Part shown: positions 45,805 through 55,094 of the stretch, in pieces
Position numbering within the stretch: position 1 is the first letter of the stretch
Layout: the number at the start of each line of letters is the position of its first letter
Source of the DNA: Piscinibacter sp. HJYY11
GTDB lineage: Bacteria > Pseudomonadota > Gammaproteobacteria > Burkholderiales > Burkholderiaceae_C
DNA length: 64,000 nt
Assembly (NCBI RefSeq): GCF_016735515.1
Contig: NZ_JAERQZ010000001.1
Location: 372,001-436,000, forward strand
Direction: 5' to 3'
Notes under the pieces: model-generated
Databases searched by the model: none
What the model was told of the DNA's origin: nothing
The model's input: the letters and a program-made list of their open reading frames with translations, nothing else
Program-made: the position numbers and the translations under genes

Positions 45805-46119
45805 TCAGAGGTGCACCGGGGGCCCGCGGCTGCGCGGCGGCACAGGTGTGGCGGTGTGGTCCGGCGGGTTGGCCCAGGCGTGCGCCTCGAAGGCGAGGTC
45901 GGACCGCAAGCGCGGTCCTTCTGCGTCGAGGGCAACCCCCAGGCCGACATGGGACAAGGCGAGGCACGACGCGCAGGCCACGGCCGCGCCTCGGTGCTCG
46001 GCGTCTCCGTCCGCTGGCGAGGAAGCGGCCGCGAGGTGGCTCAGCTCGTGCAGCACGGCGCCGTGCTGCGCGAGCAACACGAACACCGACAGAAGGAGTG
46101 TGCTGAGGAGCTTGCGCAT
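45805..46119 (-). CDS. Small exported Cys/His-containing protein (DUF2946-like)
   Basis: 104 residues. Signal peptide MRKLLSTLLLSVFVLLAQHG, then HELSHLAAASS, ACASCLALSHVG and a Pro-rich tail. Small proteins like this are often found beside metal-transport genes; the CxxC and His residues suggest metal binding. Start codon ATG 46119 has no clear ribosome site. It precedes the DUF2796 gene by 77 bases and is probably the first gene of the operon. The family assignment is tentative. Confidence 0.6.
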   Translation of the reverse strand: MRKLLSTLLLSVFVLLAQHGAVLHELSHLAAASSPADGDAEHRGAAVACASCLALSHVGLGVALDAEGPRLRSDLAFEAHAWANPPDHTATPVPPRSRGPPVHL

Positions 46120-46162
46120 GGAGGGAGGCCGGCGCCGCGGGTGGGCCAGCGCGCTGATTGTG

Positions 46163-47035
46163 TCAGCTGCGCGCCGAAACGCGCGAGAGAAAGTCGCGCA
46201 TCAGCGTGACCACCTCGTCCAGGTTCGTCTCCAGCAGCCAGTGCCCGCCGTCGAGCAGGTGCAACTCGGCCTCCGGCAGGTCGCGCAGATAGGCCCGGGC
46301 CGACATCTCGGGCATGTAGCGGTCTTGCGGGCCCCACACGATCAAGGTGGGCGGCCGGTGCTCGCGCAGGTAGCGCCGGTGCTCGGGGAACCAGGCGCGG
46401 TTCTCGCGCAGGCCGGCGATGAGGTCGATGGCGATCTCCTTGCGCCGGGGCGTGAGCAGCGAGGCGTGCAGCGTCCACAGGTCCGGCGGAATGAGGTCGG
46501 CCAGCTCGGGCCTCAGTGCGTTCAGGAATTCCTCGCGGAAGGTCTCGACGTTGATCGCCTTGCCAAGCGCCTGCCGCATCTGCGCCGGCGGCAGCGCCCA
46601 GGTCTTCTCGATGTCGGCATACGCCGGGCCGAGCGCGTCTTCGTACGGCACGTCGCCGTTCTGGATGACGAGCCCCGCCACCCGCTCGGGTGCGCGGATC
46701 GCGAGCCGTGCGCCGATGGGCGAGCCGAAGTCGTGGAGATACAGCACATACCGGTCGAGCCCGAGCGCGCGGGTGAATCGGTCGAGGAATGCCGCGTAGC
46801 CATCGAAGCTGTAGTCGAAGTCGTCCGGCGTCGAGCTGTAGCCCGCGCCCGGGTAGTCGGGCGCGATCAGGCGCCAGCGATCGGCCAGGCGTGGCAGCAG
46901 GTTGCGGAACTCGTACGACGAACAGGGGTAGCCGTGCGGCAGCAGCACGACCGGCGCGCGTGGGTCGCCGGCTTCGCGGTAGAAGGTGTCGACGTTGCCG
47001 ATCTGGATGCGTCGGTGGTGCAGGCGGGTGTCCAT
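46163..47035 (-). CDS. Alpha/beta hydrolase, epoxide hydrolase/haloalkane dehalogenase type
   Basis: 290 residues from ATG 47035 with GAGGAG upstream. HGYPCSSYEF provides the oxyanion-hole region, and LYLHDFGSPIG the nucleophile elbow with Asp in place of Ser, as in epoxide hydrolases and dehalogenases. The acid is probably in WGPQDRYMP and the His in DGGHWLLETN. A cap domain lies between. It should open an epoxide or remove a halogen by an Asp-ester route; the substrate is unknown. It lies 43 bases upstream of the metal operon but is probably a separate unit. Confidence 0.87.
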   Translation of the reverse strand: MDTRLHHRRIQIGNVDTFYREAGDPRAPVVLLPHGYPCSSYEFRNLLPRLADRWRLIAPDYPGAGYSSTPDDFDYSFDGYAAFLDRFTRALGLDRYVLYLHDFGSPIGARLAIRAPERVAGLVIQNGDVPYEDALGPAYADIEKTWALPPAQMRQALGKAINVETFREEFLNALRPELADLIPPDLWTLHASLLTPRRKEIAIDLIAGLRENRAWFPEHRRYLREHRPPTLIVWGPQDRYMPEMSARAYLRDLPEAELHLLDGGHWLLETNLDEVVTLMRDFLSRVSARS

Positions 47036-47124
47036 GGGCAGGCTCCTCGGCTGCGACGGGTGTCGCATGCACGAGCCTCTCGGCAACCTGCATGCCCAGG
47101 GCGCGCCCGCCGGCGCCTGGTCGC

Positions 47125-49182
47125 TCAGCCCTTGGCCGCCTGCAAGGCCGTCACCAGCGCATGCGCGAGCTCCTCGCGCGAATACGGCTTGGCCAGCAGC
47201 TCCCACGACAGCGGCGCGCTCTGGCTCGTGTCGAGCAGCTCGGCCGAGAAGCCCGACATCAGGAGGATCGCGAGCTGCGGCAGCCGCGCCTGCGCTTCGC
47301 GCGCAAGCTCGGTGCCGCGCATGCCGGGGCCGAGCGCGATGTCGCTCAGCAGCAGCCCGTAGCCCGCATCCTGCGTGAGCAGCGGCAGCGCCTGCTCGGC
47401 GCTCGCGCAGGGCGTGACCTCGCAGCCGAGCGTGGCCAGGAAGCGCATGGCGACCGCCCGAACCTCGGCCTCGTCTTCGACCAGCAGCACCTTGAGCCCG
47501 GGCGGGATATCGCCGGGGCTGGCGCCGGCGTCCGCCGCCGCCTGCTCGGCTTCCGCGAAGCGCGGGATGTAAAGCGTGACCGTGGTGCCTTGGCCGACGG
47601 TGCTGTCGAGCGTGATGGCGCCATGGGACTGCTTGACGAAGCCGTAGACCGTCGACAGGCCGAGGCCCGTGCCGCGGCCGAGCTCCTTGGTGGTGAAGAA
47701 GGGCTCGAAGGCGCGCTCCTTGACCGTGTCGGACATGCCGGACCCGGTGTCCGACACCGAGATGGCGATGTAGGCATCGGGCCGGTCGTGCAGCTCGAAG
47801 TCACCGCGCAGCTGCATCGGGAGCGCCGCGCAGAGCTGGCCGCTGAAGCTGAGCGTGCCTCCGTTGGGCATGGCGTCGCGGGCGTTGATGGCGATGTTGA
47901 GCAGCGCCGATTCGAGCTGGCCCGGGTCGGCCACGCACGGTGGACAGTCGTCGGGCGCGTGGACCTCGATGCGGATGCGCTGGTCGAGCGTGCGGCGCAG
48001 CATGTCGGCCAGCGAGTCGATCAGCACCGGCACGTCGATGCGGGTCGGGCTCAGCACCTGCCGGCGCGAGAACGCGAGCAGCTTGCCGGTGAGCTCGGCG
48101 CCGCGCTTGCTCGCACGCGCCGCGGCGCCCACCAGCTGCTGGGCGAAGCCGTCGCCCTCGATCGCGGGCAGCTCCTCCAGCACCTGCAGGTTGCCCTGGA
48201 TCACGGTGAGCAGGTTGTTGAAGTCGTGCGCGATGCCGCCCGTCAACTGGCCCACGCTCTCCAGGCGCTGCGCGTGGTGCAGCGACTCTTCGGATTGCAC
48301 GCGCTGCAGCGTGGCGGCCAGCAGGTTGGCGAGCGATTCGAGGAAGCGCACCTCGTCGTCGCCGAAACGCTGCGGCTGCGTCGAGCGCACTGCGAGGGCA
48401 CCCACCACCTGGCCCTTGTCGGACAGCGGCACGGCCATCGCGCTCACCAGGCCGGCGTCGAGGTAGGCCTGCGGCACGGCGTAGCGCGTCTCGCGGCGGT
48501 AGTCGGCCACGATCACGGGCCGCGCATGCTCGTAGACGTAGCCGGGCGGTGTGTCGGGCCGGTTGGGGATGCGCTTGCCGACCGCCTCGCTCGGCAGCAG
48601 GCCGGTGCCGGCGGCCACGCGGAACTCGAGCTGGTTGGGCTCGAGCAGGAACACCACCGCCACCTGCACCTGCAGCGCCTCCATGGCCTGCAGCGGCAGT
48701 TGCTCCAGCAGCAGGCTGGCATCGCGCGCGTCGACCGCCAGCCGCCCCATGCGCGCCACGCATTCGGCGTAGTGCGCACGTTGCAGGGCTCGCTTCACGC
48801 GCGGGTAGTTGCCGATGCCGCGGATGGCCACCACCACGTGCGGCAGGCCCTGGCTCGTGAGCGGGCTGAGCGAGATCTCGACCATCACCTCGCTGCCATC
48901 GCGCCGCTTGGCCACGAGCTCCATGTCGGTGCCCATCGGCCGCGGTCGGGGGCTCTTGGCGTAGCCCGCGCGGTATTCGGCGTGGCGCGGGCGGATGCTG
49001 TCGGGCACCAGCGCATCGACCGAGAGTCCCACGAGCTGCTCGGCGCTGTAGTCGAGCAGGGCTTCGGCGGCCGGGTTGGCAAGCTCGATCACGCCCTGGC
49101 CGTTGACGAGCAGCAGCGCGTCGGGATAGGCCGCGAAGATCGACCTGAAGAGCGCCGGCTCGTCGACGCCTTGCAGGTTCAT
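47125..49182 (-). CDS. Soluble PAS-GAF hybrid histidine kinase with receiver
   Basis: 685 residues from ATG 49182, whose start overlaps the stop of the OmpR-type regulator (ATGA). PAS domain (about 8-125; DALLLVNGQGVIELANPAAE), GAF domain (about 150-290), HisKA with TGGIAHDFNNLLTVIQGNL, HATPase with INARDAMPNGG, DTGSGMSDTV and GRGTGLGLSTVYGFV, then a C-terminal receiver (VLLVEDEAEVRAVA; acceptor Asp in LLLSDIALGPGMRG). No membrane segment. The HDFNN kinase type often signals through its own receiver. Confidence 0.9.
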   Translation of the reverse strand: MNLQGVDEPALFRSIFAAYPDALLLVNGQGVIELANPAAEALLDYSAEQLVGLSVDALVPDSIRPRHAEYRAGYAKSPRPRPMGTDMELVAKRRDGSEVMVEISLSPLTSQGLPHVVVAIRGIGNYPRVKRALQRAHYAECVARMGRLAVDARDASLLLEQLPLQAMEALQVQVAVVFLLEPNQLEFRVAAGTGLLPSEAVGKRIPNRPDTPPGYVYEHARPVIVADYRRETRYAVPQAYLDAGLVSAMAVPLSDKGQVVGALAVRSTQPQRFGDDEVRFLESLANLLAATLQRVQSEESLHHAQRLESVGQLTGGIAHDFNNLLTVIQGNLQVLEELPAIEGDGFAQQLVGAAARASKRGAELTGKLLAFSRRQVLSPTRIDVPVLIDSLADMLRRTLDQRIRIEVHAPDDCPPCVADPGQLESALLNIAINARDAMPNGGTLSFSGQLCAALPMQLRGDFELHDRPDAYIAISVSDTGSGMSDTVKERAFEPFFTTKELGRGTGLGLSTVYGFVKQSHGAITLDSTVGQGTTVTLYIPRFAEAEQAAADAGASPGDIPPGLKVLLVEDEAEVRAVAMRFLATLGCEVTPCASAEQALPLLTQDAGYGLLLSDIALGPGMRGTELAREAQARLPQLAILLMSGFSAELLDTSQSAPLSWELLAKPYSREELAHALVTALQAAKG

Positions 49183-49919
49183 GCGGGGCTCACCGGTGGC
49201 ACGAACACATACCCCGCGCTGCGCACCGACTTGATGATCTGCGGCTGCTCGGGGTCGGCCTCGATCTTCTTGCGCAGGCGGCCGATCTGCACGTCGATCG
49301 TGCGGTCGAAGGGGCCCGCCTCGCGGCCACGGGTCTGCTCCAGCAGGAAGTCGCGCGAGAGCACGCGGCCCGGGTGCCGGGCCAGCACGCACAGCAGGTC
49401 GAACTCGCCCGAGGTGAGCGCCACGTCGTGCCCCTCGGGGTGGATCAGGCGGCGGGCGGCGCTGTCGAGCTGCCAGCCTTCGAACTTCAGCCGGTCGGGG
49501 CTCGCGGGAGGTGCCGGTGCAGCGGCCGCGGGTGCGGCAGGCGAGCCCTCGATGCGGCGCAACACGGCCTTGATGCGCGCCACGAGCTCGCGCAGGTCGA
49601 AGGGCTTGGTCACGTAGTCGTCGGCACCGACCTCCAGGCCCACCACCTTGTCGACCGCATCGCCGCGGCCGGTCACGATCACCAGGCCGCAGCGCCAGTG
49701 CTCGCGCAACTGGCGGGCGATGACGAAGCCGTCTTCGCCGGGCAGGCCCAGGTCGAGCAGCACCAGGGCCGGCGTGTCCCGGGCCATCAGCTCCATCAGC
49801 GCGCGGCCGTTGTGGAGCTGGCTCACGCGGTAGCCGTGCGTCTTGAGGTAGTTGCCGAGCAACTGGGTGATGTCGAGCTCGTCGTCGAGGACGGCGATGT
49901 GGGTGGCGTGGGTGGTCAC
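49179..49919 (-). CDS. OmpR-type response regulator
   Basis: 246 residues. Receiver HIAVLDDELDITQLLG, acceptor Asp in LVLLDLGLPGEDG and Lys in YVTKPFDLREL. An Ala/Pro linker (PAAPAAAAPAPPAS) joins it to the winged-helix domain (ALTSGEFDLLCVLARHPGRVL; FDRTIDVQIGRLRKKIE). It is coupled to the PAS-GAF hybrid kinase by a four-base overlap and is its likely partner. Architecture and linker match the TorR/OmpR group. Targets are unknown. Confidence 0.92.
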   Translation of the reverse strand: MTTHATHIAVLDDELDITQLLGNYLKTHGYRVSQLHNGRALMELMARDTPALVLLDLGLPGEDGFVIARQLREHWRCGLVIVTGRGDAVDKVVGLEVGADDYVTKPFDLRELVARIKAVLRRIEGSPAAPAAAAPAPPASPDRLKFEGWQLDSAARRLIHPEGHDVALTSGEFDLLCVLARHPGRVLSRDFLLEQTRGREAGPFDRTIDVQIGRLRKKIEADPEQPQIIKSVRSAGYVFVPPVSPA

Positions 49920-49948
49920 GGCAGAAGGTTAACCCGGTGCCGGCCCGT

Positions 49949-50704
49949 TCAGGCGGTCTCGACCTTCACGCCGCCGGTGCGCAGGGTCTTGAGCGTGCGC
50001 GCCGGCGTGCCGCGCGGCACGACGAGCTGCGTGATGTCGCGCAGCGTCGTCACGAGAAACGGCGAGGCCGCGAGCAGCTTCTCCGACGAGGCCAGCACCA
50101 CCGTCTCGGCCGCGCGGTTGTGCAGCGCGCGCTTGACCGCCGCTTCTTCCGCGTCGCCGGTGCTCAGGCCCGCTTCGGGGTGCACGCCGGTCACGCCCAT
50201 GAAGTAGAGGTCGGCCCGCAGGCGCGAGGCGGCGTCGATCAGCTCGGCGCCCACGTTGACCATCGAGTGGCGGAAGAGCCGCCCACCGAGCATCAGGATG
50301 TCGATGTGCGGGTGCGCCGCGAGCGCCACCGCGACGGTGGGGCTGTGGGTGACGAGCGTGGCGCGCAGGCCCGGTGCGAGGTGGCGTGCTACCTGGAGCG
50401 CGGTGGTGCCGCCGTCGAGGATCACCACCTGGCCCGGCTGGACCATCGCGGCGCCGGCGCGGCCGAGCGCGATCTTCTCGTCGGGCGACACGCTCTCGCG
50501 CACCTTGAGGTCGGCCATCGCGGCCGAGGCGGGCAGGGCGCCGCCATGCACGCGCTGCAGCTTGCCGGCCTGGGCCAGCTCGCGCAGGTCGCGCCGGATG
50601 GTGTCCTCGGAGGTGCCGAGTTCCTGCGCGAGGTCCTTCGCGACGATCTGCCCTTCGGCGGCGAGGCGTTGGAGGATGAGCTGCTTGCGTTGCACGGTGA
50701 GCAT
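49949..50704 (-). CDS. DeoR-family transcription regulator
   Basis: 251 residues from ATG 50704. An N-terminal winged helix (RLAAEGQIVAKDLAQELGTSE, DTIRRDLRELAQAGKLQRVHGG) and a C-terminal sugar-phosphate-sensing DeoRC domain (DGGTTALQVARHL; GGRLFRHSMVNVG). Such repressors respond to phosphorylated sugars or nucleosides. It is divergent from the DUF4406 gene, and the 87-base spacer holds a tandem repeat TTGCACGAA that fits DeoR-type operators, so it probably represses that gene and itself. Confidence 0.9.
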   Translation of the reverse strand: MLTVQRKQLILQRLAAEGQIVAKDLAQELGTSEDTIRRDLRELAQAGKLQRVHGGALPASAAMADLKVRESVSPDEKIALGRAGAAMVQPGQVVILDGGTTALQVARHLAPGLRATLVTHSPTVAVALAAHPHIDILMLGGRLFRHSMVNVGAELIDAASRLRADLYFMGVTGVHPEAGLSTGDAEEAAVKRALHNRAAETVVLASSEKLLAASPFLVTTLRDITQLVVPRGTPARTLKTLRTGGVKVETA

Positions 50705-50755
50705 GGGTGCGGATTCTCGTCGGGGGCTTGTGCTCGTGCGCATGGGTGCCTATGA

Positions 50756-50774
50756 TTGCACGAAGTTGCACGAA
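50756..50774. promoter_or_regulatory. Tandem repeat, candidate DeoR-type operator
   Basis: TTGCACGAA occurs at 50756-50764 and again at 50766-50774, exactly one helical turn apart. The complement reads TTCGTGCAA-C-TTCGTGCAA, similar in style to the TTTCG-type tandem sites of DeoR-family repressors. It is 17 bases from the DUF4406 start codon, within reach of the promoters of both divergent genes. Confidence 0.55.
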
Positions 50775-50790
50775 ACTACATGAGGTTGCC

Positions 50791-51177
50791 ATGACCACAG
50801 ATCGCCCGAACCGACCCCTTCTCGTCCTCATCGCCGGCCCCTACATGTCGGGCACCAACGGTGACCCGGCGCGCATCGCCGCCAACCGCGCCGAACTCGA
50901 GCGCCATGCGCTGCCCATCTACGAGCGCGGCCACCTGCCGCTCATCGGCGAATGGATGGCGCTGCCGATCATCCATTCGGCGGGTGGCAAGGAGCATGGC
51001 GATGCGGTGTTCCAGGCCTACCAGTACCCGGTGGCGCACCGCCTCATCGAGCGCTGCGACGCGGTGCTGCGCCTGCCCGGCGCCTCGCGTGGGGCCGACA
51101 TGGACGTCGCGCGCGCGAAGGAGCTGGGCCTGGCCGTCGTCTACGACGTGAACGAGCTGCCCTTGCGCGCGGCCTGA
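50791..51177 (+). CDS. DUF4406 protein (nucleoside deoxyribosyltransferase-like fold)
   Basis: 128 residues from ATG 50791 with GAGG upstream. It begins LVLIAGPYMSGTNGD, the DUF4406/nucleoside 2-deoxyribosyltransferase-like start, and has VFQAYQYPVAHRLIERCDAVLRLPGASRGADMDVARAKELG, with the S-A-D-x-E-like segment altered to RGADMDVA. It may bind or cleave a nucleotide or sugar-nucleotide; no reaction is shown. Probably under the divergent DeoR-type repressor. Its last 37 bases overlap the convergent kinase gene. Confidence 0.82.
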   Translation: MTTDRPNRPLLVLIAGPYMSGTNGDPARIAANRAELERHALPIYERGHLPLIGEWMALPIIHSAGGKEHGDAVFQAYQYPVAHRLIERCDAVLRLPGASRGADMDVARAKELGLAVVYDVNELPLRAA

Positions 51178-54100
51178 GCGTCGGCGAGCGCCGACGGTGG
51201 CGGCAGTGGCTCGTCTGCCAGCGGCGGCCATTGCGAGAGCGGCGCATCGCGCAGGAGCTGCTCCACGAGCTGCGTGTCGACCGGCTTGAGCAGGTGGTGG
51301 TCGAAGCCAACCGCACCTGATTTGCGCCGGTCTTCCGCCTGGCCCCAGCCGGTGAGCGCGATGAGCGTCACGTCCTGCCCGCCATCGCTGGCACGCACCG
51401 CACGCGCGACGTCGTAGCCATCGAGCTTGGGCATGCCGATGTCCAGCAGCATCACGTCGGGCTTGAAGCGCCGCGCCAGGGCCAGGGCCTCTTCGCCATC
51501 GAAGGCGATGATGGTCCGATGGCCCAGCATCTCGAGGATGAGGCTCAGGCTGCGGGCGGAGTCGCGGTTGTCGTCGGCCACGAGCACGCGGCGCTGCTGC
51601 GCCGGTGCCACCGCCGCGGCATCGTCGCCCGTCGCGGCGTCGTCGCTCGTCGCCTGGGCGATCGGAATGTGCACCGTGAACTCGCTCCCCTGGCCACGGC
51701 CGGCGCTGCGAAGCGTGATGTCGCCGTCGTGCATCTGCGCGAGCCCGCGCGCGAGCGCGAGGCCGATGCCCAGTCCGCCTTGCGAGCGGTGCACCTGCGT
51801 GAACATGTCGAACACCTGCTGCTGGAGCGCCGGGTCGATGCCCAGGCCGGTGTCGGCGATGCGCACCAGCGCCTGGCCGCCCTCGTGGTCGACGCGGACG
51901 GAGACCGTCCCTCCGCTCGGCGTGAACTTGGCCGCGTTGTTGAGCAGGTTGATGAACACCTGCGCCAGCCGCGTGAGGTCGGCATGCACGACGATGTGCT
52001 CGGAGGGCAGCTCCACCTTGAGCTCGTGGCCGGCCTGCTCGACGAAGGGCCGGCTCGCCTCGAGCGCGTGCTGGAGCACCTGCACCAGCGACACGTGCCG
52101 GCGCTGCAGCTCCACCTTGCCGCGGCTGATGCGGCTCACGTCGAGCAGGTCGTCGATCAGGCGGACCATGTGCGTCAGCTGGCGGTCCATCATCGAGCGC
52201 ACGCGCTCCTGCATCGCGGGGTCGTTCACCCGGCGCAGGATCTCCAGCCCGTTGCGCAAGGGCGCCAGCGGGTTGCGCAGCTCGTGGGAGAGCGTGGCGA
52301 TGAAGGCGCTCTTGCGGTCGTCCACGTCGCGCAGGGCCGCGTGGCTCGCTTCGAGCTCCTTGCGCGCGAGCACCTGGCGGGAGATGTCGCGCAGGTAGCA
52401 GACGAGGCCATGGCCGCCGTCGGGCATGGGGATGCGGTCGACGCGCCACTCGTAGTACTCGACCACGCCGCGGTCGCGCCGGCGTTCGGCGGTCTCGGGC
52501 GCGGCGTAGGGCTCGCCGGTGACGAGCGTGTGCCGGAAGATGCGCTCCACCTTGTCGGCAAAGGGCTTGTCCCACAGCAGGTGCATGACCTCGCCGAGGT
52601 CGCGCCCGACGATGCCGCCTTCCACGTTGCTGAAGACCGGCAGCGCCACCGGGTTGGCCTGCAGGATGCGGAAGTCGGCCCCGATCAGCACCGCGCCCAC
52701 CGGCGCGTGGTTCAGCAGCGCCGCCATCTGGTCGCTGTGCTCGCGCAGGCTGGCGATGGCGTGGCTGCGGATGACCTCGCCGGCCAGCAGGCTGCTCACG
52801 CGGCTGCGCAGCTCGCGTGCGCTGAAGGGCTTGACGAGGTAGTCGTCGGCGCCGGCCTGGCGTCCTTCGATGCGCGCCTCTTCGCCGGCGCGCGCCGAGA
52901 GCATGAGGATGGGCACCGACTGGAGCGATGCGTCTTCCCGCAGTGCGCGCATCAGGCCGAAGCCGTCGAGCCTAGGCATCATCATGTCGGTCACGACGAG
53001 GTCGGGCCGCGCCTCGCGCGCCAGCGCCAGCGCTTCCACGCCGTCGTGTGCCGTCACCACCTCGTGCTCGGGCTCGAGCAGTCGCTGCACGTAGTGGCGC
53101 AGGTCGGCGTTGTCATCGGCCAGCAGGACGCGCGCGCGCTTGAGGCCGGGCACCGCGACCGCGGGCTCGGTGGCCTCGGGCTCCAGCAGCCAGCCCAGGG
53201 CCTCCTGCACGTAGCTGCGCGAGTGGTGCGACGGGCCGGCCGCGTCGGGCGAGCGCTCCACCTGCTCGATCGGCAGGTGCGCGTAGCCGGTGGGGACGTC
53301 GACGGTGAAGATGGAGCCGCGGTCGATCTCGCTCTCGACCCTGATGCTGCCGCCATGCAGCTTCACCAGCTCGTGCACGAGCGCGAGCCCGATGCCGCTG
53401 CCTTCGTGGCTGCGGCCGCGGCCGTCCTGCACGCGGTGGAAGCGCTCGAACACACGCTCGAGCGAATCCGCCGGGATCCCCACGCCGGTGTCGGCGACCT
53501 GCAGGCGCAGCCGCTCATCGGTGATGTCGACCGTGACGACGATCTCGCCCGCGAGCGTGTACTTCACCGCGTTGGACAGCAGGTTGAGCACCACCTTTTC
53601 CCACATGTCGCGGTCGACCCAGGCCCAGGCCGGCTCGGGCGGGAGGTGCACGCGCAGCGAGAGGCCCGCGCGTTCGCAGGCGGCGCGGAAGCTGCTCGCC
53701 AGGTCGGCGGTGAGGTCGGCCACGTCGGTCTGCTGGTAGCGCGCGTTGGCGCGGCCCGACTCGATGCGGGCGAAGTCGAGCAGGGTGTTCACGAGCTTGA
53801 GCAGCCGCTCGCCGTTGCGTTGCACCACGCGCAGCGACTCGCGAGCCGGCTCGGGCGCGCGTGACATCGCTTCGTCCAGCGGGCCGAGCATCAGCGTGAG
53901 CGGCGTGCGGAACTCGTGGCTCACGTTGCTGAAGAACTCGGTCTTGGCACGGTCGAGCTGCGCGAGCGACTCGGCGCGCGCGCGCTCGTGCTCGGACGCC
54001 TGCGCATCCGCGATCGCGGTGCCGATGTGGCGGGCCACCATGTCGAAGAAGATCCGGTAGGCCGCGTCCAGCGGCTGCCGCGGGCTCACCCCGGCGATCA

Positions 54101-54989
54101 GCACGCCGGCAAGACCCTCGCGCGTGCTCGCCGGAATGGGCAGCAGCAGCGCGCAGGTGGCCGGCTCGGGGTAGGGCCCGCCGGGCAGGCTCAGGCCGGC
54201 GGGCGCGAGGTCGGCCAGCTCGACCACCTCGCGCGTCCGCACAACGGTGGCCAGCGGCCACGGCGTGCCGGCCGCACGGTCCAGCGGCACGGTCGGAGGC
54301 AACTGCGACGGCGGCAGCGCGTGCGTCGACGCCGCGAGCCGGGCGTGCCCGCCATCGACCCGGTAGACGGCCGCGAAGGGCACGTCGTGCCGGTTCGTCG
54401 CAAGCGCCTGCACCGTCAGCCGGCAGGCGCCTTCGACGCTGCGCACCTCGGCGTTGCGCAGGCCGAGCTTGCGCAGGCTTTCGAGGCGGCGCGGCCCGAT
54501 GACCTGGCCGGTGGTCTCGGTGCAGGGGGTGAAGACGCCTTCGACGCGTGTCCCGTCGACCGACAGGATGGGCGAATAGGTGTAGCGGACGTAGACCTCT
54601 TCGCGCGGCAGCCTGCGGTTGAAGAAAAACGGCGTGTCCTCGGGCACGGTCGGGATGCCGGTCGTCATCACGCCGTCGAGCAACGGGCCGATGACGTCCC
54701 AGATCTCCGGCCAGCCCTCGCGGCCGGGCCGGCCCAGCACGCGCGGGTGCTTGGCATCGCCCAGGAAGGAGATGTAGGCGTCGTTGTAGAGCATGGTGAG
54801 GCTCTGGCCCCACCACAGGACCATGGGGAAGCGCGTCGTCAGGCAGAGGTTGAGCGCGATGCGCAGGTTCTGCGGCCAGTGCTCAGGCTGGCCGAGGTCG
54901 CTCGCCGACCAATCGAATGCGCGCATGCGGCGAGCCATCTCGCTGTCGCCCGGGAAGATCCGGACGAGCTGGTCTTCGGGAAGGGGCAT
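51141..54989 (-). CDS. Giant double-kinase hybrid protein (two HisKA/HATPase cores, two receivers)
   Basis: 1282 residues, soluble. Order: PAS-like domain (about 25-170), GAF (about 180-340), first kinase core with FFSNVSHEFRTPLTLMLGPL (about 355) and GIGLALVHELVKLHGG, first receiver (RVLLADDNADLRHYV; Asp in LVVTDMMMPRLDGF; about 640-760), PAS (about 775-890), second kinase core with FIATLSHELRNPLAPLRNGL (about 910) and GLGIGLALARGLAQMH, second receiver (RVLVADDNRDSARSL; Asp in MLLDIGMPKLDGY; about 1135-1260). Both kinases and both receivers keep their key residues. It looks like a fusion of two hybrid kinases, able to run an internal phosphorelay. No Hpt domain is present. Confidence 0.9.
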   Translation of the reverse strand: MPLPEDQLVRIFPGDSEMARRMRAFDWSASDLGQPEHWPQNLRIALNLCLTTRFPMVLWWGQSLTMLYNDAYISFLGDAKHPRVLGRPGREGWPEIWDVIGPLLDGVMTTGIPTVPEDTPFFFNRRLPREEVYVRYTYSPILSVDGTRVEGVFTPCTETTGQVIGPRRLESLRKLGLRNAEVRSVEGACRLTVQALATNRHDVPFAAVYRVDGGHARLAASTHALPPSQLPPTVPLDRAAGTPWPLATVVRTREVVELADLAPAGLSLPGGPYPEPATCALLLPIPASTREGLAGVLIAGVSPRQPLDAAYRIFFDMVARHIGTAIADAQASEHERARAESLAQLDRAKTEFFSNVSHEFRTPLTLMLGPLDEAMSRAPEPARESLRVVQRNGERLLKLVNTLLDFARIESGRANARYQQTDVADLTADLASSFRAACERAGLSLRVHLPPEPAWAWVDRDMWEKVVLNLLSNAVKYTLAGEIVVTVDITDERLRLQVADTGVGIPADSLERVFERFHRVQDGRGRSHEGSGIGLALVHELVKLHGGSIRVESEIDRGSIFTVDVPTGYAHLPIEQVERSPDAAGPSHHSRSYVQEALGWLLEPEATEPAVAVPGLKRARVLLADDNADLRHYVQRLLEPEHEVVTAHDGVEALALAREARPDLVVTDMMMPRLDGFGLMRALREDASLQSVPILMLSARAGEEARIEGRQAGADDYLVKPFSARELRSRVSSLLAGEVIRSHAIASLREHSDQMAALLNHAPVGAVLIGADFRILQANPVALPVFSNVEGGIVGRDLGEVMHLLWDKPFADKVERIFRHTLVTGEPYAAPETAERRRDRGVVEYYEWRVDRIPMPDGGHGLVCYLRDISRQVLARKELEASHAALRDVDDRKSAFIATLSHELRNPLAPLRNGLEILRRVNDPAMQERVRSMMDRQLTHMVRLIDDLLDVSRISRGKVELQRRHVSLVQVLQHALEASRPFVEQAGHELKVELPSEHIVVHADLTRLAQVFINLLNNAAKFTPSGGTVSVRVDHEGGQALVRIADTGLGIDPALQQQVFDMFTQVHRSQGGLGIGLALARGLAQMHDGDITLRSAGRGQGSEFTVHIPIAQATSDDAATGDDAAAVAPAQQRRVLVADDNRDSARSLSLILEMLGHRTIIAFDGEEALALARRFKPDVMLLDIGMPKLDGYDVARAVRASDGGQDVTLIALTGWGQAEDRRKSGAVGFDHHLLKPVDTQLVEQLLRDAPLSQWPPLADEPLPPPSALADAQAARKGSSFTS

Positions 54990-55094
54990 GCACCACTCCA
55001 GTAGGGCTTCCGTCCCATTCTGCGCGGGCGCAATCCCCCGCGGCAGAAAGGGCCAAGCCGCTGGCGGGACTTGGCCGCGCAGATGCGTGGCGGT

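Noticed and set aside
51519..53864. Open frame of 781 codons antisense to the double hybrid kinase
   Set aside because: Composition is that of an antisense shadow; the minus strand has intact kinase and receiver motifs throughout.
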